Origin: Oscillospiraceae bacterium
GTDB taxonomy: Bacteria > Bacillota > Clostridia > Oscillospirales > CAG-382
Length of the DNA stretch: 64,000 nucleotides
NCBI GenBank assembly: GCA_015064895.1
Contig: SVRI01000005.1
Coordinates: forward strand, 1 to 64,000
Direction: 5' to 3'
The notes under the pieces are model-generated. The model did not search any database and was not told the DNA's origin. It worked only from the letters and a program-made list of their open reading frames with translations. Shown here piece by piece: positions 17,177-26,351 of this stretch; within the stretch, counting starts at the first letter, position 1; every line of letters begins with the position of its first letter. Made by a program: the position numbers and the translations under genes.

Positions 17177-19560
17177 CAGAACATCACCACCGAACCATGA
17201 GATGCAGAATACACATTCGCAGCTCTGTCGAATCCGTATTTATCGTAATATTTTTCATTCAAAACAGAAATTATGCTGTCAGCCTTTGCCTTTTCGACAA
17301 GTGCAACAACACATCCGCCGAGACCTGCACCCACAAGCTCACTTCCGAGGACACCGTCTGTTTCGTTAAGGGTGTCGCAGAGGTAGTCGATTTCAGGCGT
17401 TGAGCAGTCATAAGCACCGTACTGAAGTGCAACATCGGCATTTTCTTTAGAAAGCTTGTCCAGCATTTCATCGGTAACCTTAAGATCTGTAAGCCTGTCT
17501 CCGTTATGGCTTATCTTCATCATTTCGCCAAGTTCTGTATACTTGCCTTCTCGAAGAAGCTGCATACATCTGTCGGCTCTGACGCATTCGGAAATGCCGT
17601 ATAATGACACTGCTCTCAAATCGTAAACCTCAGGGTCAACATGGCTCATGAAAATCTGCTTGATTCTGTCGGAATACTCGGGAAGCATCATCTTGATGCC
17701 GCCTCTTGTCATTGTTTCGGGAATTGATTTTAAGATATCATAAATCTTGCTGTAGGGTCTTACCTTTGCAAGGTCTCTAAACTCAGCAAAGCCATATTCA
17801 GGATAAAGACGCTTTATCAGCATAAGTGCAAACTCATAAGAGGCAACCTTTGCATTGAACTTATCCTTACTGCCCTCAGATTTCTTTGCTTTAATCATGC
17901 TGTTTGCAACAATCACTGCATACTTATCCGAAAATTCAGCATTTTCGCCCACTTCAAAGGGTTTAAATCCAAGGTGGACAATTCTGTCTGCCTTTCCGCA
18001 CTTCATTGCCGCATGGTCGCCTGCTCCCCCTCTGGACCCCACAAACCATTCGCCTTCACCGCAAAGGGTAATGAAGTCCTTGTCCGAAATATTAAGGCAG
18101 TTAAGAGCAACAACCGCTTCCATTGTCGAAACAACTATACTTGAAGAAGACGAAAGACCTGCCGCAACGGGGATTGTACCGCTTGCCGCCATATCCATAC
18201 CGCAAAGGGGCATTTCGTTATCAAACTGAACTCGGATTACCGCACTCTTTACATAGTTTGACCAGCAACCGCCGCTCTCATTGAGCTCACGAACCACTCT
18301 TTCATCATCAAGATAGTCCAGCCATTTATCATACTTCTTTTCGCCGAGAACACGTCCTATGGAGAATGTTCTGTCGGGGAAAGCAGAATCTATATTTGTG
18401 ATGTTTACCATATCGTCATCACGGGAAGCAGATACAAAAACTATATCCTTATCGGTAGCCATGACATTTATGCCACCGCCTCTGTGGTCAATGTGTCTGC
18501 CCATGAGATTTACTCGTCCCGGTGAACGGGTAATTACAACCTTTTTATCGCCGTACTTTTTGATAAAATGACTGAGAAGCTCTATGTATCTTGCCTTCTG
18601 CATCTCAGCAGTATCGCTGTAAAGCATTTTGAACTTATCGTCAAATGCTCCCTCTTTGATATCCGAGATAAACTGAGATGCCGTTCTCATAAAATGCTTG
18701 CTGATTTCGCAAAGCTCGGGTTTTGTACTGTAGGTGAGCATATCCTCTTTGGACTTAACAACATAAATTTCAGCGTCGTTATTTGATGCAAACTTTTCGA
18801 GTGCATCGGTAAGATAAATTTCTCCCTGTGCATTGTTTGAGCCGATATTTTCGATAACCTTTACCGCCTCATTAACATCAAAGCAGTAAAGACCTGCGTT
18901 TGCATACTTTGAATTTATAACTTCATCTGCACTAAAGGTCTTACCGCAAAGAGTAACTGTACCGCAAGGCTTTTTCTCAAGAGCCTTCTTAAGCACCTTT
19001 TCTGCTTTTTTAGCGTTAAGTCTTGTGGATTTAAGCACCTCTGCATAATCCTTTTCATCGGCATCTGCGAGTTTCATAAGAGCCGCATCTGCAAATTCTA
19101 CAACCCCATAAGGCTTTTCGTTGGCAGTAACAACTCTGCCGCCATTGAAGTTTGCAGACAAGGGCTGAACTCCCCATACTGCCTTTGCGTCTTCTGATTT
19201 TTCAAGCAAATCTGCAATTACGGGAGTAGATATTATTTTGTCGCCCATTGAAATGATAACAGGACCCGAATAGCCTACCGTCTGAAGAGCCTTGAGACCG
19301 CACATTGCAGCATGTCCCGTTCCCTTCTGTTCTTTTTGGTAAGCATATACAACGCCTTCTACACCGTCAAGGCAGTCCATTACGCTGTATGCATTATGTC
19401 CGATAACAATTACAAAACGGGAAACACCTGCCTGCCTCATGTTATCTAGTATTCTTCTTATGGTGGGAGTACCTGCGCAGTCAAAACAAACCTTATTCTT
19501 AGAGTCGTCATTCATTCGTGTGCCTTTACCTGCACACAGAATTATTGCAGCAGCATTCAT
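17176..19560 (-). CDS. bifunctional sugar-1-phosphate nucleotidyltransferase / GHMP sugar kinase fusion
   Basis: 794 residues from ATG at 19560, chosen because GGAGG at 19572-19576 lies 11 bases upstream; an ATG at 19578 would put the ribosome binding site inside the gene. Residues 1-285 are a nucleotidyltransferase: LCAGKGTRM (8-16), a MGDK metal site near 105 and NNAQGEIYLTDAL near 242-254, as in GlmU. Residues about 335-794 are a galactokinase-type GHMP kinase: GRVNLMGRHIDHRGG (348-362), AAGLSSSSS (466-474) and GAGLGGC (744-750). In galactokinase the first signature is usually GRVNLIGEHTDYNGG, so the sugar-binding glutamate is arginine here. The protein probably turns a free sugar into a nucleotide sugar in two steps, like the fucokinase-pyrophosphorylase FKP but with reversed ancestry of parts. 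Substrate unknown. Confidence 0.88.
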   Translation of the reverse strand: MNAAAIILCAGKGTRMNDDSKNKVCFDCAGTPTIRRILDNMRQAGVSRFVIVIGHNAYSVMDCLDGVEGVVYAYQKEQKGTGHAAMCGLKALQTVGYSGPVIISMGDKIISTPVIADLLEKSEDAKAVWGVQPLSANFNGGRVVTANEKPYGVVEFADAALMKLADADEKDYAEVLKSTRLNAKKAEKVLKKALEKKPCGTVTLCGKTFSADEVINSKYANAGLYCFDVNEAVKVIENIGSNNAQGEIYLTDALEKFASNNDAEIYVVKSKEDMLTYSTKPELCEISKHFMRTASQFISDIKEGAFDDKFKMLYSDTAEMQKARYIELLSHFIKKYGDKKVVITRSPGRVNLMGRHIDHRGGGINVMATDKDIVFVSASRDDDMVNITNIDSAFPDRTFSIGRVLGEKKYDKWLDYLDDERVVRELNESGGCWSNYVKSAVIRVQFDNEMPLCGMDMAASGTIPVAAGLSSSSSIVVSTMEAVVALNCLNISDKDFITLCGEGEWFVGSRGGAGDHAAMKCGKADRIVHLGFKPFEVGENAEFSDKYAVIVANSMIKAKKSEGSKDKFNAKVASYEFALMLIKRLYPEYGFAEFRDLAKVRPYSKIYDILKSIPETMTRGGIKMMLPEYSDRIKQIFMSHVDPEVYDLRAVSLYGISECVRADRCMQLLREGKYTELGEMMKISHNGDRLTDLKVTDEMLDKLSKENADVALQYGAYDCSTPEIDYLCDTLNETDGVLGSELVGAGLGGCVVALVEKAKADSIISVLNEKYYDKYGFDRAANVYSASHGSVVMF

Positions 19561-19565
19561 GTATT

Positions 19566-20882
19566 TTACAGCCTCCAATAAAGATATCCGGCATTTTCGT
19601 ATGCCTTTCTGTCAAGAAGTCCCTTGATATCGAGAAGCACCTTTCTTCCCTCTCCAAAGAACTCGTCCATATCATTCATTGTAAAATGCGAGAAGTTTTC
19701 ATGGGCAACGGCAAGAACAACCGCATCCATATCCTTAACAGTATCAATATCGACAAAGTCAACACCGTAGAGATGCTTTGCCTCGGCAGCATCTGCCTGA
19801 GGGTCGGCAATTGTGGGTTCAATACCGTATTCACGAAGTTCTTTTACTATATCAAAAATCTTGGAGTTTCTTGTGTCGGGGCAGTTTTCCTTGAATGTAA
19901 AGCCGAGAATTGCAACCTTTGCATTCTTAACCGCCTTTTCAGCCTTGATAAGGCTCTTTACTACGTTTTCGGCAACGTATTTACCCATATCATCATTTAT
20001 TCTTCTACCGGCAAGAATAACCTGGCTGTGGTAGCCCATCATTTCAGCCTTATATGTAAGATAGTAAGGGTCAACACCGATACAGTGGCCGCCTACAAGA
20101 CCGGGATAGAACTTGAGAAAATTCCATTTTGTTCCTGCAGCTTCAAGCACGCTCTTTGTATCAATACCCATTTTATTAAAGATAATCGAAAGCTCGTTCA
20201 TAAAAGCAATATTAATATCTCTCTGGCTGTTTTCGATTACCTTCGCAGCTTCTGCAACCTTAATGGCATTTGCTCTGTGTACACCTGCTTCAACAACAAG
20301 CTCATACACCTTTGCAACTACATCAAGAGTTTCATCATCCATACCCGAAACAATCTTGATAATTGTTTCAAGTCTATGTACCTTATCACCGGGATTTATT
20401 CTTTCGGGGCTGTAGCCTATCTTAAAGTCAACACCGCATTTAAGTCCCGATTCCTTTTCGAGAATAGGTACGCACACATCTTCCGTAACACCGGGGTAAA
20501 CGGTGGATTCATATACAACAACGCTTCCCTTTGTAAGGTTTCTGCCAAGGATTTTACTAGCACCTTCAACAGGTGAAAGGTCAGGAGTATGGTCATCATA
20601 TACGGGTGTAGGAACGGCAACAATGTGGAACTTTGCTTCTCTTAGCTTTGTTTCGTCTGCCGTAAATTCAACCGTTGTATTCTTAATAGCTTCGTCGCCC
20701 ACTTCATTAGTGGGGTCGATGCCGGACTTATAGAGTTCTATTTTCTTTTCGTTAAGGTCATAGCCCACAACCTTTACCTTCTTTGCAAAAGCAACGGCGA
20801 TCGGCATACCGACATAGCCGAGACCTACGAGAGAAATTTTTTCTTGTCCATTAACAATTCTACTGTATAAATCCGCGTACAT
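19566..20882 (-). CDS. UDP-N-acetylhexosamine 6-dehydrogenase, TviB/WbpO type
   Basis: 438 residues. NAD-binding VGLGYVGMPIAVAFAKK is near 20-36; the segment EGASKILGRNLTKGSVVVYE is typical of the Vi-antigen TviB/WbpO branch rather than UDP-glucose dehydrogenase; the catalytic cysteine sits in GGHCIGVDPYYLTYKAE. It should oxidise UDP-GlcNAc or UDP-GalNAc to the uronic acid. The substrate within this branch is an inference. The gene ends 5 bp before the fusion kinase starts. The matching 4-epimerase (42833-43807) lies in unit 2. Confidence 0.88.
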   Translation of the reverse strand: MYADLYSRIVNGQEKISLVGLGYVGMPIAVAFAKKVKVVGYDLNEKKIELYKSGIDPTNEVGDEAIKNTTVEFTADETKLREAKFHIVAVPTPVYDDHTPDLSPVEGASKILGRNLTKGSVVVYESTVYPGVTEDVCVPILEKESGLKCGVDFKIGYSPERINPGDKVHRLETIIKIVSGMDDETLDVVAKVYELVVEAGVHRANAIKVAEAAKVIENSQRDINIAFMNELSIIFNKMGIDTKSVLEAAGTKWNFLKFYPGLVGGHCIGVDPYYLTYKAEMMGYHSQVILAGRRINDDMGKYVAENVVKSLIKAEKAVKNAKVAILGFTFKENCPDTRNSKIFDIVKELREYGIEPTIADPQADAAEAKHLYGVDFVDIDTVKDMDAVVLAVAHENFSHFTMNDMDEFFGEGRKVLLDIKGLLDRKAYENAGYLYWRL

Positions 20883-20929
20883 AATTCATTTCTCCTTAAA
20901 TCCATAGTATTTATAAAACTGTTTAGGAA

Positions 20930-23053
20930 TTACTCGTACATTTCAAGTATTCTGTTCACTACCACACTGGAAACGTAGTTATTACGAACCTTATCCACCG
21001 CATTTTGCGACATTTCACGTCTTTTCTCGACGCTGTCAAGTGAAAAGATTGCCTTTTCCATGGCATCAACATCACCGACGTCCGTTACAATTCCACATCC
21101 GTCCGACAGCATATCTTTATTGGCTCCGACATCGGTAGCAACTATCGGCAGACCTCTTGCCATGGCTTCAGTCAATGCCAGAGAAAAGCCTTCGCTGTGG
21201 CTTGGGAAGATGAATAAATCTGCAGAATCCAAGTGTTCTATCAATATTTCATGTTTCATTGCTCCGAGAACTGCGACGTTCTCACTCTTTTGCATTTTTG
21301 ATATTTCTTCACTCATATCGCCTATAAGCTCAAAGGTAATATCGGGAAATCTTTTTGCCAATTCGTACAGATCCACCGCACCCTTTTTGCGGCTGATTCT
21401 TCCGACGAAAACAGCCTTTTTAATCTTGCCGTCAAACTCTTTCTGTTGATGCAGAACCATTGAATCTTCGACAAAATTCGGCATCTCGGTACATGAAGAG
21501 CATCCCATCTCTGAAAGATAGTTTTTACTGCTTTCGCAAAGCACGATATTTTCATCACTAAGCAGGCAAAGTTTTTTTATAACCGCTCTGCTGAAACAAT
21601 TGTTTATACAGTCGGGTATATTACAGTGATAATGCGTTATCAGCCGTATACCTTTTTTCTTGATTTTTTTTGCCGCCGCATAGTCTCTGAAAAGTCCGTA
21701 AGTTCCGCAGGACGTATTAATATGTGCTGATGAAAAACGTGATGCGAGAATTCCAATCTTGTTTTTTAGTTCCGAAAAAACACGCTTTGTTCTCTTATAT
21801 TCATCAAACAGGTTCCTGATTGCCGCCGTATTTTCACGGCGCTTTCCCACAAGTTCCATATTGACAATATCTATCTGCTTTTCATAGTTGTTACATCCGT
21901 TAAGAAAGTTTTCGGTCCAGGTGGCAATTCCTCCGTAGGTTTTGTAGGATTTTACGGAAAGCATCAGGATCTTTCTTTGGCTTATTTCATTCCATGTGTT
22001 TTTATAAACATCGAAAACTCTTTCGATAGTATATTCGCTTAAAAGTTTTTGTTTTGCTTTACAAGCAAGTTCGTTTCGCTTTTCCACATCGGAAAGTACT
22101 TCGGAAAGAGCTCTTTCAAGTTCCTTTGCATTTTCGGGTGGAACAACAATGCCGCATCCCTGCAGCATATCGGGAATAGCTCCGACACTCGTAGCTACAA
22201 TGGGCTTTTCAAGTGCCATTGCCTCAAGCACCGCATTGGGAAAGCCTTCGGTATAGCTTGGAAGTGTAAACACTGCTGCATCTGCAACAGTTTTTAAAAC
22301 TTCATCATGGGACTGCTCACCGGCAAACACAACATTCTTACAGGAATAGCTGCTTTTAAGCTTGTTATTATATTCTTCAGTACATGGTCCCACAATCTTA
22401 AGTGTCCAATCGGGATACTTTTCACAAATATTCTGCCATGCACATAGAAGCTCTTCGACACCTTTTGTTTTTATTACCCAGCCGACAAAAACAATTTCTT
22501 TCTTGACATCATGATTGATTCTAACATCGGCTATTTTATTCATATCAAAAGGATTCGGCACATAACAGACATTCACTTCGGGTGCATATTCTTTAACCGC
22601 TTCAAAAGTCGAAGTATCAATTGCCATTACCTTATCGGCAAGAAGCATAGCTTTCTTGAAGAGCTTCCATTCGCGGGTGTTATTCTTTGCAATCTCCGGA
22701 ACACGTCCGAATCTGATATGATAAACCGTCGGTACACCCATTTTCCTTGCCGTTTTCAGCATCATAATATCACGGATAGTGGCAAGCTGACCGCTTGTTG
22801 TCATATGTACGGCATCGTGCTGTTCGCTCTTCAGCAGTTTTTTCATCTGCTTATTCTTCTTGAACATTTCAAGCCCCTGAACAACAACTCTGTCCCACAG
22901 TGTTCTTCCGTCGGTACTGCGTTTTTTAGGTGCTGTATTCACAAACGACATTTCAACATCATCGATGTTCTTTACATAGTCATCAATGAGCTTTGTCCAG
23001 TTTGCAATTCCTCCGTATGGCGGAGGTATGGGTACTACCATGCAAATTTTCAT
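20930..23053 (-). CDS. tandem glycosyltransferase: two GT4 enzymes in one polypeptide
   Basis: 707 residues, about twice the GT4 length. The first half (1-365) begins MKICMVVPIPPPYGGIANWT and has SYTEGFPNAVLEAMALEKPI; the second half (about 366-707) begins KILMLSVKSYKTYGGIATWT and has SHSEGFSLALTEAMARGLPI. Both halves keep the glycine-rich acceptor loop and the double-glutamate donor site, and both end in PDML/KDML...GCGIV, so both look active and related by internal duplication or fusion. It would add two sugars, or two copies of one linkage, in succession. Confidence 0.88.
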   Translation of the reverse strand: MKICMVVPIPPPYGGIANWTKLIDDYVKNIDDVEMSFVNTAPKKRSTDGRTLWDRVVVQGLEMFKKNKQMKKLLKSEQHDAVHMTTSGQLATIRDIMMLKTARKMGVPTVYHIRFGRVPEIAKNNTREWKLFKKAMLLADKVMAIDTSTFEAVKEYAPEVNVCYVPNPFDMNKIADVRINHDVKKEIVFVGWVIKTKGVEELLCAWQNICEKYPDWTLKIVGPCTEEYNNKLKSSYSCKNVVFAGEQSHDEVLKTVADAAVFTLPSYTEGFPNAVLEAMALEKPIVATSVGAIPDMLQGCGIVVPPENAKELERALSEVLSDVEKRNELACKAKQKLLSEYTIERVFDVYKNTWNEISQRKILMLSVKSYKTYGGIATWTENFLNGCNNYEKQIDIVNMELVGKRRENTAAIRNLFDEYKRTKRVFSELKNKIGILASRFSSAHINTSCGTYGLFRDYAAAKKIKKKGIRLITHYHCNIPDCINNCFSRAVIKKLCLLSDENIVLCESSKNYLSEMGCSSCTEMPNFVEDSMVLHQQKEFDGKIKKAVFVGRISRKKGAVDLYELAKRFPDITFELIGDMSEEISKMQKSENVAVLGAMKHEILIEHLDSADLFIFPSHSEGFSLALTEAMARGLPIVATDVGANKDMLSDGCGIVTDVGDVDAMEKAIFSLDSVEKRREMSQNAVDKVRNNYVSSVVVNRILEMYE

Positions 23054-23067
23054 ACAAAACCCTCTTT

Positions 23068-24276
23068 TTACAAAGTCTTTTCTGCCGGCTCCTTGGCAGG
23101 CTCTTTATCACCCAGTTCCTTGAGAAGGGTATCTATAAACTTTTCTTTTTCGAAGTTCTCCAAGTAATACTTTTCAGAGTTTCTGCCAAGCTCATCGATA
23201 TCACTTCTGAGAAACTCTCTGATATTCGAGGCAAGTGCCATATAATCCTCTGATGGAGAACAAAAACCGCAGCCTGCCTCTTCGACAACCTTTGGGGTTT
23301 CGCCGTCTATGGCACCGATAATGGGCTTTCCTGCCGCCATATATGTCTGAACCTTTCCGGGGATTGTCATGGAAATCAGCGGGTCCTTTGCAAGGGTTAC
23401 AAGCATTGCATCTGCATTTTTATAGTATTCTGACATTTCCTCCAAGGGCTTTCTGCCGTGAAAAATCACATTTTCCGTGCCAAGCTCAATCGAGAGTTTT
23501 TTGCAGTTCTCGAGCGATATACCGTCACCCACAATATTGAATCTCAAGTTTTCTATATCCTTGAGTTGTGCAGCTGCACGGATAATAGTTTCAACACTCT
23601 GCATTACACCGATGTTTCCGGCAAAAGTAAGATCTACCGTATCCTTTACCACACGTGCTGTGGGTTTGAACATATCCTCTGCATACTGAGGAAGATATGA
23701 AAGCTTGTCCTTTTCAATGCCGAACTGGTTTTCAAGATATGTAGTAAAATCTCTTGATGTAACAAGAATCCTGTCCGCATTTTTATAAAGCCCCTCGGAA
23801 ATCCTGTTGAAAATCTTATAAACAAGGCTGCCTCTTTTAACGCCGCCTGCAACAAGGCTTTCCGGCCACAAATCAAGGCAATAATATACAAGCTTTTTAT
23901 TATGCTTTTTCTTATACTTAACAGCCGCACACGCCATCATAACGGGAGAAAGCTGATTAACCAGTACAGCATCGTATTCTTTTTTTAGCTTTGCAGCATA
24001 TCTTGTTGAAGAAAACGCATAGCTGTAATAGTTGAGAAATCTAAAAAGCACACCGCTTCTTCGTGCTATTGTAAAGCAGCGGTGAACATTTACACCGTTT
24101 ATTACTTCGTCACGTTTTTTGCCATTTTTATATCCGTCAAATATGACTCCCATGGGGTAGTTTGGAACGTCTGTAATGACATCTACCTCATGTCCTCTTT
24201 TTACAAACTCTTCGCATATATCCGTTATTCTTACCTGCTCGGGATGATAGTATTGGCACACTACAAGGATTTTCAT
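23068..24276 (-). CDS. glycosyltransferase family 4, WbuB-like
   Basis: 402 residues from ATG at 24276, which has AAGGAG (24287-24292) 10 bases upstream; the ATG at 24285 is only one base from that site. The sequence ILVVCQYYHPEQVRITDICE, then VDVITDVPNYPMG and YYCLDLWPESLVAGG, is characteristic of WbuB-type enzymes, some of which transfer N-acetyl-L-fucosamine to the second position of a repeat unit. This fits the UDP-L-FucNAc genes of unit 2, but the donor is an inference. It is the second gene of unit 1. Confidence 0.85.
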   Translation of the reverse strand: MKILVVCQYYHPEQVRITDICEEFVKRGHEVDVITDVPNYPMGVIFDGYKNGKKRDEVINGVNVHRCFTIARRSGVLFRFLNYYSYAFSSTRYAAKLKKEYDAVLVNQLSPVMMACAAVKYKKKHNKKLVYYCLDLWPESLVAGGVKRGSLVYKIFNRISEGLYKNADRILVTSRDFTTYLENQFGIEKDKLSYLPQYAEDMFKPTARVVKDTVDLTFAGNIGVMQSVETIIRAAAQLKDIENLRFNIVGDGISLENCKKLSIELGTENVIFHGRKPLEEMSEYYKNADAMLVTLAKDPLISMTIPGKVQTYMAAGKPIIGAIDGETPKVVEEAGCGFCSPSEDYMALASNIREFLRSDIDELGRNSEKYYLENFEKEKFIDTLLKELGDKEPAKEPAEKTL

Positions 24277-24318
24277 TTTTGACATACTCCTTATGTTTTT
24301 CGGGCGAAAAAAACAAAA

Positions 24319-24975
24319 CTATTTTGCACCGTCATGGGAAAATACAACACTTACGGTTCTGAAGATAATCTTAATGTCATTCAGGAAGCTTCTGTTTTTT
24401 ATGTACTCAACATCATATACGATTTTTTCTTCAGGCTTCAAAGTATATCCGCCGTTAACCTGTGCAAGACCGGTAAGTCCGGGTTTAACCTTCAATCTTT
24501 CGCTGAAGCCGTGAACATACTTTTCAAACTCTTCATAGAAGCACTCTCTTTCGGGACGGGGACCGACTATACTCAAATCACCCTTGAGGATATTCCAAAG
24601 CTGAGGAAGCTCGTCCACTCTTGTACACCTGAGTTTAAGACCAAAGGGTGTGATTCTTTCATCCACATCACCTTTGGACCACTGTGCACCGTCCTTTTCT
24701 GCATCTATGTACATTGTGCGGTATTTATATACCACTATCTTTTTTCCGTTAAGACCAAGTCGTTCCTGTTTGAAAATCACGGGTCCCTTTGAAGTACATT
24801 TGACAACGATCCCCACAATAAGCATAGGTATTGCAAGAACAATCATTGCAAACACAGAAGCAACTATGTCAAATGTTCTCTTAAAGAAATCATATACCGG
24901 CTTCTTTTTCACCTCTACAGGATCCACAAAGTATTCTTTTTCAACCTCAAAAGGCATTATTACACTATTGTTCAT
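24319..24975 (-). CDS. phosphoglycosyl transferase starting unit 1 repeat unit
   Basis: 218 residues, the short monotopic form. One N-terminal hydrophobic segment (about 32-55) is followed by the catalytic block FKQERLGLNGKKIVVYKYRTM, RVDELPQLWNILKGDLSIVG (with the Asp-Glu dyad) and GPRPE, then PGLTGLAQVNG. It transfers a sugar 1-phosphate from a UDP-sugar to undecaprenyl phosphate. It is the first gene of unit 1, preceded by a consensus promoter. The sugar could be GlcNAc, GalNAc, Gal or Glc. Confidence 0.92.
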   Translation of the reverse strand: MNNSVIMPFEVEKEYFVDPVEVKKKPVYDFFKRTFDIVASVFAMIVLAIPMLIVGIVVKCTSKGPVIFKQERLGLNGKKIVVYKYRTMYIDAEKDGAQWSKGDVDERITPFGLKLRCTRVDELPQLWNILKGDLSIVGPRPERECFYEEFEKYVHGFSERLKVKPGLTGLAQVNGGYTLKPEEKIVYDVEYIKNRSFLNDIKIIFRTVSVVFSHDGAK

Positions 24976-25044
24976 TTTATCTATCCTCGCAAATTAATAT
25001 TACATACAAAAGTACACACTTATACTTGTAACTATACAAAATAC

Positions 25045-25107
25045 ATTATACCCCTAAGGCTTTCTTATGTCAAGAGAAAGAATCATTTTTTACAATAATA
25101 TTTATTA
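25045..25107 (-). promoter_or_regulatory. promoter of polysaccharide unit 1, with conserved A/T-rich upstream part
   Basis: TTGACA (25068-25073), 17-base spacer ending in AGGGG, TATAAT (25045-25050). Upstream, TAATAAATAT (25098-25107), GTAAAAAA and ATT occur at exactly the same distances as in the unit 2 promoter at 49307-49369. A 14-base dyad (25026-25039: TTGTA, TAGT, TACAA on the minus strand) overlaps the expected transcription start. Confidence 0.88.
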
Positions 25108-25136
25108 GCCATTTTTTGCCATTTTTCGACAAAAAG

Positions 25137-25166
25137 AAAAAGCAAGACAAAAACGTCTTGCTTTTT
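25137..25166 (-). terminator. terminator at the end of polysaccharide unit 2
   Basis: Perfect 12-bp stem (25137-25148 with 25155-25166) around a 6-base loop, followed on the minus strand by CTTTTTGTCG. It lies 7 bases after the last gene of unit 2 and just upstream of the unit 1 promoter, separating the two units. Confidence 0.85.
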
Positions 25167-25172
25167 GTTATA

Positions 25173-26333
25173 TTATTTCAGTTTCAATCTTTCCAAAAGG
25201 CGTGAAAATTCGTCTGTATTTTCTTTTGAAACACTGTTATTTGCCTGAATTTCATCGGATGCATTTTTATATCTGCGGTTTTTGAGAATTCTCCCCCACC
25301 TTCTCACCTGATAAAAAGGCAAAAGAAGTTTTTTTTCTTTGAGAGAAGGATATGTTACACACAACTGTTCATAGGGCATAAAAACTCTGCCAAAAATATA
25401 AGAAAGCGTACTTTTCTTTTCTGCCTTTGCTGCAATCGAATTTATTTTTGTCCCGTAAATTCCGCCGTTCAGGATATATCTTTGATAAGACAGTGTAACA
25501 TCGTCATGTTTTTCATTTGAAAACCACACTTTTGCAAGTTTTGAAGAAGTCTCATAAAACCTTTCAAGTCCGCATTCTTTAAGCATTTTATTGAATACAC
25601 TTCTGTCGATTTCAAGTTTGTTTTCCAGCAGATACAAATCAAGAAAATATCTCAGGCTGCATCCGCCTCCCGAAACGTGATAAGACATATGGGCTATATG
25701 CTGAAACAGCAAAAATTCCGGTGTTAAAACATGTTCAAAAGAGCCGTCTGTTTTGGGTTTGGCATAATCCCAGACATTTTCCAGAAGTACGTCTATATTC
25801 TTTCGGTTTTCCTTGATATTGAAGTGCAATTCAAGGTGTACATCATTATCGGAATAAAGCGAAATATCATGGTAACCGCGTTTCCCCTTTGAGGAATATC
25901 CAAGCTTTTCAATCAGCAGGTTTTCTGCCCTGTCAAGGTCCGGTTCGTGCACAAGAACATCAATATCACAGCTTGTCCTCATCCACGGTTCGGGATAAAG
26001 GTCTCTTATCACAGAGCCTTTTAACGGAACAAACGGTATTTTCTCCTGCTCAAAGAGTGCCGAGATGTTGGCAAGTGCAAAATTTATATTTTCATACCTC
26101 ATAACAGACACGGCATTTTGCTTTATAAACTCAAACGCAATCTTCTCATCTGGTACGGAAATCCCACTAACCTTATAGGCATAATCTAGCAGATGTGCCA
26201 TATCGTGATGCCTTGCCATTTTATAAAGAAGCTCGGCTTCACGAACCGCTTCTTGCTTTACCGCTTCACTCATCGTCTCACCCAAAACGGCACAGCGAAT
26301 GATGGCAAACAGGGTATTTATCTCTTTCTTCAA
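25173..26333 (-). CDS. nucleotidyltransferase-fold family protein (PF14907-like), last gene of unit 2
   Basis: 386 residues from a TTG at 26333, with AGGTGG about 10 bases upstream. It is a clear paralogue of the protein at 9243-10406: the block from FVPLKGSVIRDLYPEPWMRT through CDIDVLV to LELHF is nearly the same, and the C-terminal GGIYGTK matches GGTYGNK. The DNA of the two genes is identical over 36 bases (25963-25998 and 10036-10071). The family has the nucleotidyltransferase DxD motif but no firmly known reaction. It closes polysaccharide unit 2. Confidence 0.82.
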   Translation of the reverse strand: MKKEINTLFAIIRCAVLGETMSEAVKQEAVREAELLYKMARHHDMAHLLDYAYKVSGISVPDEKIAFEFIKQNAVSVMRYENINFALANISALFEQEKIPFVPLKGSVIRDLYPEPWMRTSCDIDVLVHEPDLDRAENLLIEKLGYSSKGKRGYHDISLYSDNDVHLELHFNIKENRKNIDVLLENVWDYAKPKTDGSFEHVLTPEFLLFQHIAHMSYHVSGGGCSLRYFLDLYLLENKLEIDRSVFNKMLKECGLERFYETSSKLAKVWFSNEKHDDVTLSYQRYILNGGIYGTKINSIAAKAEKKSTLSYIFGRVFMPYEQLCVTYPSLKEKKLLLPFYQVRRWGRILKNRRYKNASDEIQANNSVSKENTDEFSRLLERLKLK

Positions 26334-26351
26334 GCTTTATCTACCACCTGA

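Noticed and set aside
19518..20576. Plus-strand open frame of 352 codons
   Set aside because: It lies opposite the UDP-HexNAc dehydrogenase, is rich in Cys, Asn and His as antisense frames are here, and has no ribosome binding site or family features.
24976..25172. Invertible promoter (phase variation) upstream of unit 1
   Set aside because: I looked for inverted repeats flanking 25045-25107 and found only the terminator stem on one side. The same holds for the unit 2 promoter.
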